From: Isoperla grammatica
Lineage: Eukaryota > Arthropoda > Insecta > Plecoptera > Perlodidae
Length of the DNA: 64,000 nucleotides
Assembly (NCBI GenBank): GCA_945910005.1
Contig: OX246747.1
Location: forward strand, 9,812,525-9,876,524
Reading direction: 5' to 3'
This document shows, piece after piece, positions 1 to 10,592 of this stretch. The translations under genes were made by a program, and so were the position numbers. Each line of letters starts with the position of its first letter. The stretch's first letter is position 1. The notes under the pieces are model-generated. The model had not been told where the DNA came from. It saw only the letters and a program-made list of their open reading frames with translations, and did not search any database.

Positions 1-225
1 TCGTCACTCCGTCATACTTGCGGCCCTCTTTGCAATCCAAGCGCCTAACAATCTCCCCAGTGTGGCTCTCGTAACTCCACCATACTTGCGGCCCTCTTGG
101 CAATCCAAGCGCCTAACAATCTCCCCAATTTGGCTCTCGTCGCTCCGTCATACTTGCGGCCCTCTTTGCAATCCAAGTGCCAAACAATCTCCCCAATGTG
201 GCTCTCGTCACACCGTCACTCGTCA
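1..225 (+). repeat. 68-bp minisatellite, partial array
   Basis: About three copies of a 68-bp unit occur with copy starts near 13, 81 and 149. Each carries CATACTTGCGGCCCTCTTTG and an AATCTCCCCA segment. The same unit fills 1460-3655. The array is cut by the left window edge. Apparent reading frames through it are by-products of a period not divisible by three with few stops. Confidence 0.9.
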
Positions 226-761
226 CACCAGTAGAGTTACTACGTCACCAAGGATAATTGTTGACCTTAAGTTCGACGCTACGACTAACTAGGTAGCACC
301 GTTCATCCACAATCGGTACCGAAAGTGGAACTTGACAAGAAAATCTTTGAAATTTCGGCGACGCCTCACGTCGCTCACAAAAAACATAGCGACCTGATGA
401 TTTTTTTGAAAGTAGACCATGTTCATATCTACCTTGAGAAGTAACTTTAAGATCCCCCAATTAAACAATATAGCCGTAAAGAATATAATTCTAAAAAACA
501 GAGTGTCTTTGAGCACGTCTTTAACGACGCGTAGCGTCTCTTGTTAAATGGTTAATATAATAATGATTAGAGTTTCTCCGTTGGACATTCATACTCTATA
601 CATAAAACATGTTAATGCTTGCCTTGCATTAATGGTTAGCCGAGGAAACATGTTTTAATGTTGGCGTGATGACGAGCTATCTGAATACAACAAGCTATGC
701 CATACATTGAGACCAGTGTGTTATCTACCAGTGTAAGCAACGCTACTTCCATCGATTGGCG
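226..761. other. no gene seen
   Basis: This is AT-rich unique-looking sequence between the partial minisatellite and a diverged tRNA-like module. No open frame with family resemblance, RNA gene or clear transposon end is visible. Confidence 0.5.
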
Positions 762-835
762 TGGCGTACGAAGTAACGTTGTAGCTTCGAATACTTGAGG
801 TCTGGGGTTCGAGACCCGGTACACCCACTCTTTTT
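762..835 (+). repeat. diverged tRNA-like pol III module
   Basis: An A-box-like TGGCGTACGAAG begins at 762, a B-box GGTTCGAGACC lies at 806-816, and a T-run follows about 14 bases later. The preceding 60 bases also match the module in the foldback arm (1155-1290), so this is a second, diverged copy of that repeat. The acceptor stem does not pair, so it is not a functional tRNA gene. Confidence 0.55.
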
Positions 836-1199
836 TGTTCCACCATTTTCACGCATTAATATCAATGCATCAACGTGAATGGACACGGTTTATTTTTTAC
901 CGGTTAAACGGCTCGTTGTTGCCACAAACGATTAACTCTTTCGCGATCACGCGATCAAGATCTATCAAAGGCGATTTTAAAAAGACAATGTGTTGAAACT
1001 AAATTTTTAGAGTTAGTTAAAAAACGGCTTCCTGGATATTCTTGGATGTTTTTTAAATCCAATGAGACCCTCGCTGTCCATATATCTATCTAGCTTTGGT
1101 GTTACAATTACAATAAGAATGAATCGAGATACAATGAGATGTATTCATGCATACATTGAGAGCAGTGGGTTATCTATCAGTGTAAGCGATCCAACTTCC

Positions 1200-1286
1200 A
1201 TCGAGTTGCATGGCGTACGGGGTAGCGACGCCGACTAGTGTTTTCGCGGTCCGGGGTTCGAGTCCCGTAACCGGCAGTCTTTTTTT
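1200..1286 (+). promoter_or_regulatory. tRNA-like pol III promoter module, left arm
   Basis: An A-box-like TGGCGTACGGGG at 1211, a B-box GGTTCGAGTCC at 1255-1265 that fits the consensus, and a run of seven T at 1280-1286 form an internal pol III promoter with terminator. The 5' half does not fold as an acceptor stem. This suggests a tRNA-derived SINE head captured in the foldback arm. Transcription is an inference. Confidence 0.55.
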
Positions 1287-1459
1287 CTTCCATATTCAGA
1301 CAAGCAAAGTTGAGAAGGGTTTACTAAGGGGAAATTTTTTTTTTCAAGCGCTCGTAGCTACCATACGGGATGTCCAAATTTGTTTTTGTATTTTTTTATA
1401 TTTTTTTTGCGTTAATTATCTAGACATCCTGAAAACAAAAATGTGCTGTTTGCAATCCA

Positions 1460-2140
1460 TGTGCCTAACATCTCCCTAATGTGGCTCTCACCACTCCGTC
1501 ATACTTGCGGCCCTCTTTGCAATCCAAGCGTCTAACAATCTCCCCAGTGTTGCTCTCGCCACTCCGTCATACTTGCGGCCCTCTTTGCAAACCAAGCGCC
1601 TTACAATCTCCCCAATGTGGCTCTCTTCACACCGTCATACTTGCGGCCCTCTTTGCAATCCAAGCGCCTAACAATCTCCCCAATGTGGCTCTCGTCGCTC
1701 CGTCATACTTGCGGCCCTCTTTGCAATCCAAGTGCCTACTAATTTCCCCAATGTGGCTCTCTTCACACCGTCATACTTGCGGCCCTCTTTGCAATCCAAA
1801 CGCCTAACAATCTCCCCAATGTGGCTCTCGTCACTCCACCATACTTGCGGCCCTCTTTGCAATCCAAGCACCTAACAATCTTCCCAATGTGGCTCTCGTC
1901 ACTGCACCATACTTGCGGCCCTCTTTGCAATCCAAGCGCCTAACAATCTCCCCAGTGTTGCTCTCGTCACTTCACCATACCTGCGGCCCTCTTTGCAATC
2001 AAAACTCCTAACAATCTCCCCGATGTGGCTCTCGCCACTCCGTCATACTTGCGGCCCTCTTTGCAATCCAAGCGCCTAACAATCTCCCCAATGTGGTTCT
2101 CGCCACTCCGTCATACTTGCGGCCCTCCTTGCAATCAAAG
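1460..2140 (+). repeat. 68-bp minisatellite, left arm
   Basis: About ten head-to-tail 68-bp units, for example unit starts at 1500 and 1568, with point variants such as CCAATG/CCAGTG and TCACTCCGT/TCACACCGT. Confidence 0.92.
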
Positions 2141-2142
2141 CG

Positions 2143-3655
2143 CAAGTATGATGAAGTGACGAGAGCCACATTGGGGAGATTGTTAGGCGCTCTGATTGCA
2201 AAGAGGGCCGCAAGTATGGCGGTGTGACGAGGGCCACATTGGGAGATTGTTTGGCACTTGGATTGCAAAGAGGGCCGCAAGTATGACGGAGCGACGAGAG
2301 CCACATTGGGGAGATTGTTAGGCGCTTGGATTGCCAAGAGGGCCGCAAGTATGGTGGAGTTACGAGAGCCACACTGGGGAGATTGTTAGGCGCTTGGATT
2401 GCAAAGAGGGCCGCAAGTATGACGGAGTTACGAGAGCCACATTGGGGAGTTTGTTAGGCGCTTGGATTGCAAAAGGGGCCGCAAGTATGGCGGAGTGGCG
2501 AGAGCCACATCGGGAAGATTGTAAGGTGCTTGGATTGCAAAGAGGGCCGCAAGTATGACGGAGTGACGAGATCCACATCGGAGAGATTGTTAGGCGCTTG
2601 GGGCCACCTTGGGGAGTTTGTAAGGCGCTTGGATTGCAAAGAGGGCCGCAAGTATGACGGAGTGGCGAGAGCCACATTAGGGAGATTGTTAGGCGCTTGG
2701 ATTGCAAAGAGGGCCGCAAGTATGACGGAGTAGCGAGAACCACATTAAGGAGATTGTTAGGCGCTTGGATTGCAAAGAGGGCGCAAGTATGGCGGTGTGA
2801 TGAGAGTTACATTGGGGAGATTGTTAGGCGCTTGGATTGCAAAGAGGGCCGCAAGTATGGCGGAGTAGCGAGAACCACATTAAGGAGATTGTTAGGCGCT
2901 TGGATTGCAAAGAGGGCGCAAGTATGGCGGTGTGATGAGAGTTACATTGGGGAGATTGTTAGGCGCTTGGATTGCAAAGAGGGCCGCAAGTATGACGAAG
3001 TGGCGAGAGCAACACTGGGGAGATTGTTAGGCGCTTGGATTGCAAAGAGGGCCGCAAGTATGGTGCAGTGACGAGAGCCACATTGGGGAGATTGTTAGGT
3101 GCTTGTATTGCAAAGAGGGCCGCAAGAATGGCGGTGTGACGAGAGCCACATTGGGGAGATTGTGAGGCGCTTGGATTGCAAAGAGGGCCGCAAGTATGAC
3201 GGAGTGACGACAGGCCCATTTGGGAGATGTGAGGCACTTGGATTGCAAAGAGGGCCGCAAGTATGGTGGAGTGACGAGAGCCACATTGGGGAGATTGTAA
3301 GGCGTTTGAATTGCAAAGAGGGCCGCAAGTATGACGGTGTGAAGAGAGCCACATTGGGGAAATTGTTAGGCACTTGGATTGCAAAGAGGGCCGCAAGTAT
3401 GACGGAGCGACGAGATCCACATTGGGGAGATTGTTAGGCGCTTGGATTGCAAAGAGGGCCGCAAGTATGACGGTGTGAAGAGAGCCACATTAGGGAGATT
3501 GTTAGGCGCTTGGTTTGCAAAGAGGGCCGCAAGTATGACGGAGTGGCGAGAGCAACACTGGGGAGATTGTTAGACGCTTGGATTGCAAAGAGGGCCGCAA
3601 GTATGACGGAGTGGCGAGAGCCACATAAGGGAGATGTTAGGCACATGGATTGCAA
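2143..3655 (-). repeat. 68-bp minisatellite, right arm (inverted)
   Basis: This is the reverse complement of the left-arm unit, about 22 copies, including shortened units near 2600 and 3215. It begins directly against the left array with almost no spacer, so a transcript or single strand could form a very long hairpin. Confidence 0.92.
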
Positions 3656-3819
3656 ACAGCACATTTTTGTTTTCAGGATGTCTAGATAATTAACGCAAAA
3701 AAAATAAATAAAAATACAAAAACAAATTTGACCATCCCGTATGGTAGCTACGAGCGCTTGAAAAAAAAATTTCCCCTTAGTAAACCCTTCTCAACTTTGC
3801 TTGTCTGAATATGGAAGAT

Positions 3820-3905
3820 AAAAAGACTGCCGGTTACGGGACTCGAACCCCGGACCGCGAAAACACTAGTCGGCGTCGCTACCCCGTACGCCATGCCACT
3901 CGATG
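3820..3905 (-). promoter_or_regulatory. tRNA-like pol III module, right arm
   Basis: An inverted copy of the module at 1200-1286 with B-box complement GGACTCGAACC and a shorter T-run (five T, read on the minus strand). The two modules therefore point inward at the minisatellite from both ends. Confidence 0.55.
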
Positions 3906-4207
3906 GAAGTTGGATCGCTTACACTGATTGATAACCCACTGCTCTCAATGTATGCATGAATACATCTCATTGTATCTCGATTCATTCTTATTGTAATTGT
4001 AAGTGCAATCGGCGATCCAACACAAATTTTTCATTTTAGCCACTTTCAAGTGGTTTAAACCACTTTTGACAGGTGTCCCGGTCGAAATAAAAAAAGTGTT
4101 TTTTTATCAACCCTGTGTTGTACTGTTGTACACTGCATTTTATTTTTGTATGTATCTCTTATTTCTTACAATGTGCTATTAACATAATTTATTTCACTTG
4201 TCTATAG

Positions 4208-4347
4208 GAAGTGTGCGAACTATGAAGCATTTGTCCGACCTGACAAATGCAGACATAAACATCGAGCTGTGTGAATGGTTGCAGCATTCAAGTGACCGGT
4301 CGAGTAGAGAGCAAAAGATGGCATCTGCAAGACAAACAGGAAAGTAG
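4208..4347 (+). CDS. possible terminal exon, unknown protein
   Basis: A pyrimidine-rich stretch ending in TATAG (4203-4207) could be a splice acceptor. The following frame, entered with one base carried over, stays open for about 45 codons and includes an ATG at 4222. It ends at TAG 4345-4347. The predicted 41 residues from the ATG are polar, with a short NIELCEWLQHSSDRSSREQ stretch. No family is recognised and no partner exon was found upstream, so this could be chance. Confidence 0.2.
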
Positions 4348-4508
4348 ATAGATACATGTTGTATGTATGTTGTTGTTAACTAACTAGACTGTTCCTTTCT
4401 CTTTCTCTTTTATCTTTCACTCTATTTTATTTCAATTTAAATTTATGTTTAACTGTTGCCGACATACACTGCTATGCCTGTGTGAATATTATGAACTGTA
4501 CGTCTAGC

Positions 4509-4660
4509 TGATTGATATTTGGGCTTAACGTCTTATATTTTTGCAACTAGGCTAATCAAGACGATGAGTGGGTGATAATGAAGATGTAATTGGGGGCTCT
4601 TTGGAGGAAAGGGGCAAGTAGGAGGGTGCGGTAGGAAAAGAGAAAGGGGAGGAAACGTAT
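4509..4660 (+). repeat. modular SINE-like repeat, head B, 3'-truncated
   Basis: Starts with GATTGATATTTGGGCTTAAC and continues into the CAAGACGATGAGTGGGTGAT block and the GGAGGAAAGGGGCAAG purine block. The CTGCACTTCG tail is missing. It belongs to the family described at 41402-41706. Confidence 0.8.
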
Positions 4661-4952
4661 TTCTTTTCGTTAATTCGCCAGTATTTATATTGGTATTTGT
4701 TTGTAATTGCACTTGTCTTAGTACAACTTAATTATATTGCACTTGTGGGTCTTGTGACCTGTTGTCAATAAATAAATAAATAAATAAATGTATATTGTTT
4801 ATTGGGTTTAAGGGCGCTTCAATCAGTTAGGTCATTTTGCAAAAATGTATATTGTTGTTTTCTATTGTAATTAAATTCACTTTTAAGCTCAAAATAAGCA
4901 TTTTATTTTATTCACGGAATATCTATTCATTGTTTTGCACCCAAGGGTTAAA
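4661..4952. other. no gene; AAAT microsatellite
   Basis: AT-rich sequence with an (AAAT)n tract at about 4768-4790 and the left copy of a 40-bp direct repeat at 4801-4840. Nothing coding is seen. Confidence 0.6.
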
Positions 4953-5059
4953 CTGAGGAAGACCCTGGGATGTTAAGTTCACCCCCCTCCCCCTCCCACA
5001 CCTCCACTCACGAAGTGGGGGGCTGAGGGGTGAACTAAACATCCCAGGGTCTTCCTCAG
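4953..5059. repeat. large hairpin with C/G-rich loop
   Basis: CTGAGGAAGACCCTGGGATG at 4953 pairs with its near-perfect complement ending at 5059. The pairing extends about 33 bp with few mismatches around a pyrimidine/purine-rich loop. The GGGTCTTCCTCAG motif recurs twice just downstream in relaxed form. Confidence 0.8.
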
Positions 5060-5235
5060 CATTGCCCTGGGTCCTCCTCAGGATTACCCTTGGTCTTCCT
5101 CACTACTACCCACAGTGTACCTGCCACCTGCCTGTCGGGAACTATTACCTTTGTGGGCAGTCCTGGGGAGGACCCTGGGTTATACATCCTGTGATCTGCT
5201 CTAAGCGTCTCACTCCCATGTTATAAGTATATGAG

Positions 5236-5260
5236 AAAGGTACTCCTGAGGAGTACCTTT
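5236..5260. repeat. perfect 11-bp stem, 3-nt loop palindrome
   Basis: AAAGGTACTCC, TGA and GGAGTACCTTT form an uninterrupted hairpin. The CCTGAGG core also appears in the surrounding 300 bases. Confidence 0.85.
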
Positions 5261-5424
5261 CATCCCGTAAGGGAAGTCCTCAGGATAACCTCAGGAGCGA
5301 AAAATGTTTGTAGGGTACGTTGTAACGAAAACCTCAGTCCGCAAGTGATATCTTAACACTCTTGCAAATTTTGAAGTGATGGACTGATGAGGTTTGAAGC
5401 AAGAGTAGTGTTTCGTGTACGGAA

Positions 5425-5815
5425 GATCACAGCATCTTTGTTGATTTAAAGAAAGAAATTGACACTAAGAATGGATGTTATGGGCACACTGAAAATATTC
5501 CGCTTCGCATGCTAGCTGACACTAAATAATATGATAAGTGATTACCTATCGCCGCATTCTGAATTTAAGGACCGATAAGAAAATTACAGGAATACTTTAA
5601 ATCGTCAATCCTGGAAGCATTCAAATTGGAAGCTTCGAACTAAACTGAACTGATACGGCGGCAAAGCGTTGAAGTCACTGAGTCTCTTTCCCGTCACAAT
5701 AATTCAGCTGTTGATGATTTGAGTGTTACAGTCGAGAGTGGGTTCGAATCAGATGATGATACCATTCCACTCTTACCATACAACACGCGAGCAGTGAACG
5801 ATGTATTAAAGTAGT
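5425..5815 (+). pseudogene. two small open stretches, unknown
   Basis: 5425-5529 is open for 34 codons ending in TAA, with normal composition (DLKKEIDTKNGCYG segment). About 5646-5815 is open for about 55 codons ending in TAG and is rich in D, S and V. They are in different frames with stops between them. They look like remnants of one coding region, such as an element lying between the 40-bp repeats, but no family is recognised. Confidence 0.2.
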
Positions 5816-6039
5816 AACGGAGTTTTCCAGAGACTGTCTGCGGACATCAAGCAAGAGACTGTTTCATTAAATTAAAGGAATACTTCTGTCTCGCAAGAAT
5901 ATGCCTTAATTCGATGCAAAGCGGGATTTCTAGATCTAATGTGTAGCATTTCTGTTTCATTTTGTTTCATTTTGAATTTGAATGTATTGGGTTTAAGGGC
6001 GCTTCAACCAGTTAGGTCATTTTGCGCCACCAGGATGGT

Positions 6040-7977
6040 GTTTTGCAAGATAAATAATGAAGTAACTATGAAAGTAGTAATTATGTTTTAATATTATATG
6101 GCTTAAATTTAAGTTATTTTATATTTAATATTGGTTGTGTTGTATTTTTTTAAATTGTTGGAAAAACTGTGTGAGGACAAGAAATTTTAAAAGTTTATCA
6201 CAATTCTCGTATGACAGAAGTTCTTCATACAACGGGAAAAGCTTTAATTGTGTTGCCCAACTCTTCATTTCTCACATTTGGTATTTTATTTTTTATAAGA
6301 TACATTGTCACTCGTAAATAAGAAATATTTATATACCTGATCATTAAATGTTCTTATGGACACCAGTCAACAACATAAAAAATGGCCAATGGTTGCAAAA
6401 AACTTCATGATACCTATGTGCAAAACTGCAAGACATTTTTCATATATTTTAAGCAAATTTTGTGAACTTTGGGGCACCTCGAAACTCTACTTGATGGCAG
6501 CCATAATTTACATACTTGGAATTATGGTTAAAGAACCCAATTTTACTACTATTCCAACTAGATCTTCCCAAAATAAATTTTTTTTTATTATAAATAAATA
6601 AAATTTTCAAAATGTCAGAAAACTTAGCTTCCGGGGGCACCTCAAAACTTAAATGTAAAAAATCCATATTTTGCACTGTACTTATTTCGAAACACACGAT
6701 TTGGGTTTTCTATGTATGAGTACACTCCATCCTAACACAGCCTTCAAAATGAGACTTGGAATCACAATGGTTAAATCATCAAATAATGGCTGCGTGATAA
6801 CAGGTTGCACAAACAGCAAATACATGGAACTTCTAAAATACACAATGGATGAATGAATAAGCGATAAATATACAGTCAATCATCCCCCAATGACATCCCT
6901 TGTGACTATCAAAATGAGCGGTTAAAACGTGCGAAGCTGAAAGGAGATCCCCATACTTCATACAAGGGAAACCGACATTCCAGGAGCCCTTACTGGACTG
7001 TGGATTGTAAGATTAGGCAGGGCTAGGCCAAACTAGATTTTTTTTTAAGCTTATCATATTCGCATGATGTACAACGACGTCGAAAACGATCGGAAACGTC
7101 TACTAGATTAAATCGTCATCGTACAAGTTTCACGTTGTTAGGGGAGCTAATCGCTTTGAAGTGTGTAAGAGGAGAATCCACTGACAGTGTTGCAAGAACC
7201 ATCCCTTTTCGACTCTTTTTTATATTGTATTTTTCCTTTTTTTAATATCCTTGCGTTTATATGTATAAAAATACCCTTTTGTGATCTGAGATTTGCTTCC
7301 ATCACTACAAAATTTAGAAGAGAGCGTTGCACGACGAACAATTGCCAGAGCCGTCGAAAATACAACGTTTGGTTGCATTTTATGATGATTACTAATACAG
7401 ATGTGTTCTCCCACTTAGATTTACCTTGTCCACCGAGCTATGTAGCCTGGTCGAAATAATTATAAAATATGCCGCTAGGTAGTATTGCTTGCTGCATAAG
7501 CAAAGATATTGAAAGAGAGAATTACTAAAATTATAATATCCAGGGAAAATTATATCTTAGATAATATCTTAAGCTGATTTTCGAAATTCTTAACTCTTCA
7601 AGTTATTCTTCCGCTCGTTCTTGCCCGGACACTGTAGGGCAAGCTTCATCGCGGCCGCATTTTGAAGTCAACAAGAGAGCTGCAAGCTGTTCAAGCTACA
7701 GACCAGGGTATACAGCAATGAAACAGTTTTGTTTGACCACAAGAATGCCGTTATGTCACCCACCACATTTCATGACAAAAGTGCATGTTTGCACAGCATG
7801 GGAAATGTAGGCAGTGCTTTGTTACTCGAATAGGTTAGAAATAAAGTTAGAAAAGCCAATCAAGAGTTGGATACGACTATCAAAGACACTTAACATTATT
7901 GCGATTGATGTGAGATATGAAGGAAGCTGGCACACATGGGCCCACACACGCACGGAATCTTGTAAATGCCACAAGAT
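6040..7977. other. no gene seen
   Basis: AT-rich DNA with scattered short open stretches on both strands that show no domain, no splice pattern and low-complexity composition. Two copies of a GGGGGCACCTC-like phrase occur near 6473 and 6634. Nothing else can be supported. Confidence 0.55.
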
Positions 7978-8058
7978 GGATAGATATTTGGGTTTAACGT
8001 CTCATATTTTTGCAACGAGGCTAATCGAGATAATGAGTGGGTGATGATGAAGATGAAA
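7978..8058 (+). repeat. modular SINE-like repeat, head B fragment
   Basis: About 80 bp of head B (ATATTTGGGTTTAACGTCTC to GAGTGGGTGATGATGAAGAT). The middle and tail are absent. Confidence 0.75.
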
Positions 8059-8374
8059 ACATCGAACGGATTGGATTGTTTTACTGATCGTATAAGTGAG
8101 TTCAATTTTTTTATCAGTATTAAAGAAGGTCTTGATGCCATGCCTCCTTAAGACTCTGCTTATCTCATCCGTTGTTCTATAACACAGAGAGGGAACGCTA
8201 CTTATGAGGAGGAGGGAGTGGACGGCTCAGAAAAAGAAAGGGATAACCCAGGTCAGCTTACACCAGAGTAATAACAAAATAAAAAATATATAATATAAAA
8301 TAATAAATAAATATGGATATGTATGAATAAGTTAAGTTGGGATTAGAAGGGGTCCAGTACTCTGGCCTAACTAA

Positions 8375-8535
8375 TGGAAGGAGAGTTCTGATTGGTTAGG
8401 GCCCAGTGGTACTCGCGCCGAACCAATCAGGGACAAGGATCAACCAGATTAGTTCGCCTGCTATTCTAGCTTTAGTATATAAGTAGTTCACATCATACTA
8501 TATTGCAGACTACTGCACTACACACAGTCTGTTCA
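8375..8535 (+). promoter_or_regulatory. candidate pol II promoter of the LINE family
   Basis: An inverted pair of CCAAT-type boxes (CTGATTGGTTAG near 8390 and GAACCAATCAGG near 8420) precedes TAGTATATAAG near 8475 and a TATTGCAGACTACTGCACTA start-like sequence. The last segment recurs at 16729-16762 directly ahead of the 5' UTR of the ORF1-bearing LINE, so it marks the 5' end of that LINE family. Function is inferred from layout only. Confidence 0.4.
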
Positions 8536-8544
8536 TCATGTTCA

Positions 8545-8649
8545 TCATTATCATGTTCCCTCAGAACTACAGGCCAATCAGCCTGTTGACTGGCCTCTCC
8601 AAGCTATATGAGAAGATCATCTATGCCCGGTTGCTCAAGCACGTAGATG
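8545..8649 (+). pseudogene. jockey-like LINE RT fragment, N-terminal part
   Basis: The frame reads NYRPISLLTGLSKLYEKII and on to about residue 33. This is the conserved first block of non-LTR reverse transcriptases. It is cut at 8649 by a SINE-like repeat that itself carries the Harbinger insertion, and RT coding resumes at about 15160. Only a short 5'-end-like piece (8500-8540) precedes it, so the ORF1 and endonuclease regions of this copy are deleted. Confidence 0.75.
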
Positions 8650-8667
8650 ATTGATTATTGGGGCTTA
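8650..8667 (+). repeat. SINE-like repeat, 5' piece split by Harbinger
   Basis: The first 18 bases of head A (ATTGATTATTGGGGCTTA). The next bases of the repeat, ACGTCTCATATTT, are found at 15085, after the transposon. The last three bases, TTA at 8665-8667, are the left target duplication. Confidence 0.85.
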
Positions 8668-8685
8668 GGGTGTGTTCCAACTTGA
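8668..8685 (+). repeat. Harbinger left terminal inverted repeat
   Basis: GGGTGTGTTCCAACTTGA, an 18/18 match to the complement of the right end at 15064-15081. The same 18 bases occur alone at 42619. Confidence 0.95.
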
Positions 8686-8692
8686 TTTTCGC

Positions 8693-8740
8693 CTGCTAAC
8701 CACTAACCACTAACCACTAACCTGCTACCCACTACCTCAT
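8693..8740 (+). repeat. Harbinger subterminal ACTAACC repeats, left
   Basis: Four closely spaced CTAACCACTAACC-type units and a TACCCACTACC unit lie 25-70 bp from the left end. A matching cluster lies near the right end at 14955-14985, in the same strand orientation. Such subterminal repeats are often binding sites for the transposase or its Myb partner, which is an inference here. Confidence 0.6.
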
Positions 8741-8945
8741 AAGAGCTTTGGACATACCATTTTAGTCCACTAATCTCGCCAACTAATCCACCGCCTTTGC
8801 GTACCAAATCATACAAAAAGTCACCGCCGTGTTGACAGTTGACAGCTAAAAACGCGCCAAATCTGTAGAGGCGCGAAATTCATTACGCCGGTATGGGAAG
8901 GGTATGTGAAGTCTTTTAACCTAAAAATATTCGTTTAATGTTATA

Positions 8946-10370
8946 ATGGATGTTATAATGGAAGCAGAACCAAGAAGAGAGTGGATGTTTGCGTTTGCTG
9001 TTTGTATTTTACTAAGAAATCGAGCCCGAAGACGAAGATTGCAAACTATGATATTGATGCATAGAAGAAGACAAGCAATGGTATGTAGTCCTGTGTAGGC
9101 CTAGCGTTGTACACATCATATCTGTGCATTAGGTCAGCACAGTATGTGTTTGTATTATAGGCCTACTGTTAAAATAAATACAATAGGGAAAATTGTAGTA
9201 GACCAAGCCCAGTATCATTGCCTAGGGTTCACCAACATCTTTCTACCTTTCTTACGCAGGCACTGCGAGGAGCCTACTGCAGGCTAGAACCTATGAACAG
9301 GGACATTGTTGCCATATTAAATGGTGATGAAATGAAAACGAAAGAGCACATTCGAGTGACGCCCTATGCACTTCATTTGTTCACCAACAAATTGAGAATG
9401 AAGGAGCAAGGATGGTCTACCGAATTCGAGGTAAATATAGATATATAAATATCGGCTACCATTTAAATATAATTTTATTAATTATTAAATATAATATATT
9501 ACTTAATATTTCTAGGTCATTGTGTTCCTTTATTGGCTTGGCTGTGGAACCTGTTTCCGGATTGTGGCCTGCGTTTTCAATATCCCACGCACCACTGCAC
9601 ACCGAATTGTACATCGCATATTGAACGGAACTGTGCAGATTGCCCACAGTGTCATTTATACCCCAGTTGGTGCCGAGCTAGAAGACGTAGGTACGGGATT
9701 TGAAGAACTATGTCGTAGCCCGGTATTCCGTCAGGTAGCTGGCGCTATTGACGGATGCCAGGTAAGAACGATGGTCCCCACGAACCTTCATGATCAGTAC
9801 ATTAATCAGAAATTGTTCTACTCTATCCTACTGCAAGGTGTCTGTGACCATCGGGGTATGTTTATCGACATTTTCGCTGGTCTCCCTGGCTCGGTACACG
9901 ACATGCGTGCACTTCGACACAGCCACCTGTACCGTACAGGAACATATCCACCTCCAGGTTGGTTCCTTATTGGGGACAAGGGATACGCCTGCATCCGCAA
10001 CCCTATTGCCGTCGTTCCTCCATACAAAGAGCCCTTGACACCGGTTAAGCGAAACTTTAATTACCATCTAAGCAGAGGGCGTTGCTTGATCGAGCGAGTG
10101 TTTGGTGCAATGGAGATTCGGTGGAGATCCATCTACACCAAGGCCCTAGAAGTTTCGTTGGAAACCGGTGTCAAGGTTCTGACTGCCTGTGCAGTAATGC
10201 ACAACATATGTGTTACGGCGGGTGAAGTCCTGACCATGGAACCCCGAGAAATCCGGGCAGAGAGAGCAGTTGTACCTCGCGATGAAGCTAGCGGAGCGCA
10301 GTTCCGAGATATGCTACTTCAGCTCCACACCCTACACCGTAATCAGGCACAGATGGAACAAGCAGGATAG
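8946..10370 (+). CDS. Harbinger transposase (DDE nuclease), 3 exons
   Basis: Exons 8946-9080, 9260-9430 and 9516-10370 are joined in phase 0 at GTATGT/CGCAG and GTAAAT/TCTAG borders. They give about 386 residues, the usual size for HARBI1-like nucleases. The catalytic triad is visible: D181 in GAIDGC, D256 in IGDKGY and E295 in LIERVFG. HARBI1-type signatures such as LQGVCDHRGMF and GSVHDMRALRHS lie between them. The enzyme cuts and rejoins element ends at TWA targets and normally needs the Myb-like partner for DNA binding and nuclear entry. The start ATG at 8946 is the first in frame after the left end. No stop or frameshift is present. Confidence 0.93.
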
Positions 10371-10592
10371 ACAAAGTGAAGATAAAATGTTTCTGTAAAG
10401 GCTGCTTATATTTTTGTATTGTAAACCAATTTTGAAGCCGCATTTACTGCCACTTAACGTTTGTAAATTACTGTATGCAAATTGGATTGGAACACACAAA
10501 TTGGAACGTGGTTCAATGTTTAATAATTCAGCCTTTATTTTAATTACATAATGATACATACATACTTACATTATGTATTTACATATTTTTAC
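10371..10592. other. Harbinger intergenic spacer
   Basis: AT-rich sequence between the transposase stop and the MITE. It probably contains the transposase 3' end, but no clear AATAAA is seen. Confidence 0.5.

Larger units (their letters stand above)
1102..4002. mobile_element. foldback-type inverted-repeat element
   Basis: The ends are inverted copies: TTACAATTACAATAAG at 1102 and its complement ending at 4002. About 345 bp of near-identical terminal sequence (1102-1450 and 3656-4002) flank inward-facing arrays of one 68-bp minisatellite. The left array (1460-2140) reads + and the right array (2143-3655) reads -, meeting near 2142. Long terminal inverted repeats built from internal tandem repeats are typical of Foldback-type elements. 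No transposase is encoded. The arms are unequal, about 10 against 22 units. No convincing target duplication is seen; at most GTG flanks both ends. Confidence 0.7.
4801..6024. repeat. 40-bp direct repeat flanking a 1.14-kb segment
   Basis: The 40 bases at 4801-4840 recur at 5985-6024 with one difference (T/C). Both begin ATTGGGTTTAAGGGCGCTTC. The enclosed segment holds hairpins and two small open stretches. The repeat is too long for an ordinary target duplication. It could be short terminal repeats of a small element or a local duplication. Confidence 0.55.

Noticed and set aside
1200..1290. tRNA gene
   Set aside because: A and B boxes are present, but acceptor and D-stem pairing fails. The sequence recurs as part of a repeat, so it is a tRNA-derived module.
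1481..3664. Several 70-150 codon open frames on both strands in the 68-bp minisatellite
   Set aside because: They are frames through a tandem repeat whose period is not a multiple of three. No start context, domain or composition supports translation.
4953..5059. Hairpin as a transcription terminator
   Set aside because: Rho-independent terminators are bacterial and there is no adjacent gene. It was kept only as an inverted repeat.
6356..7459. Open frames of 60-90 codons as host exons
   Set aside because: There are no consistent splice borders, no recognisable domains and low-complexity composition in AT-rich DNA.
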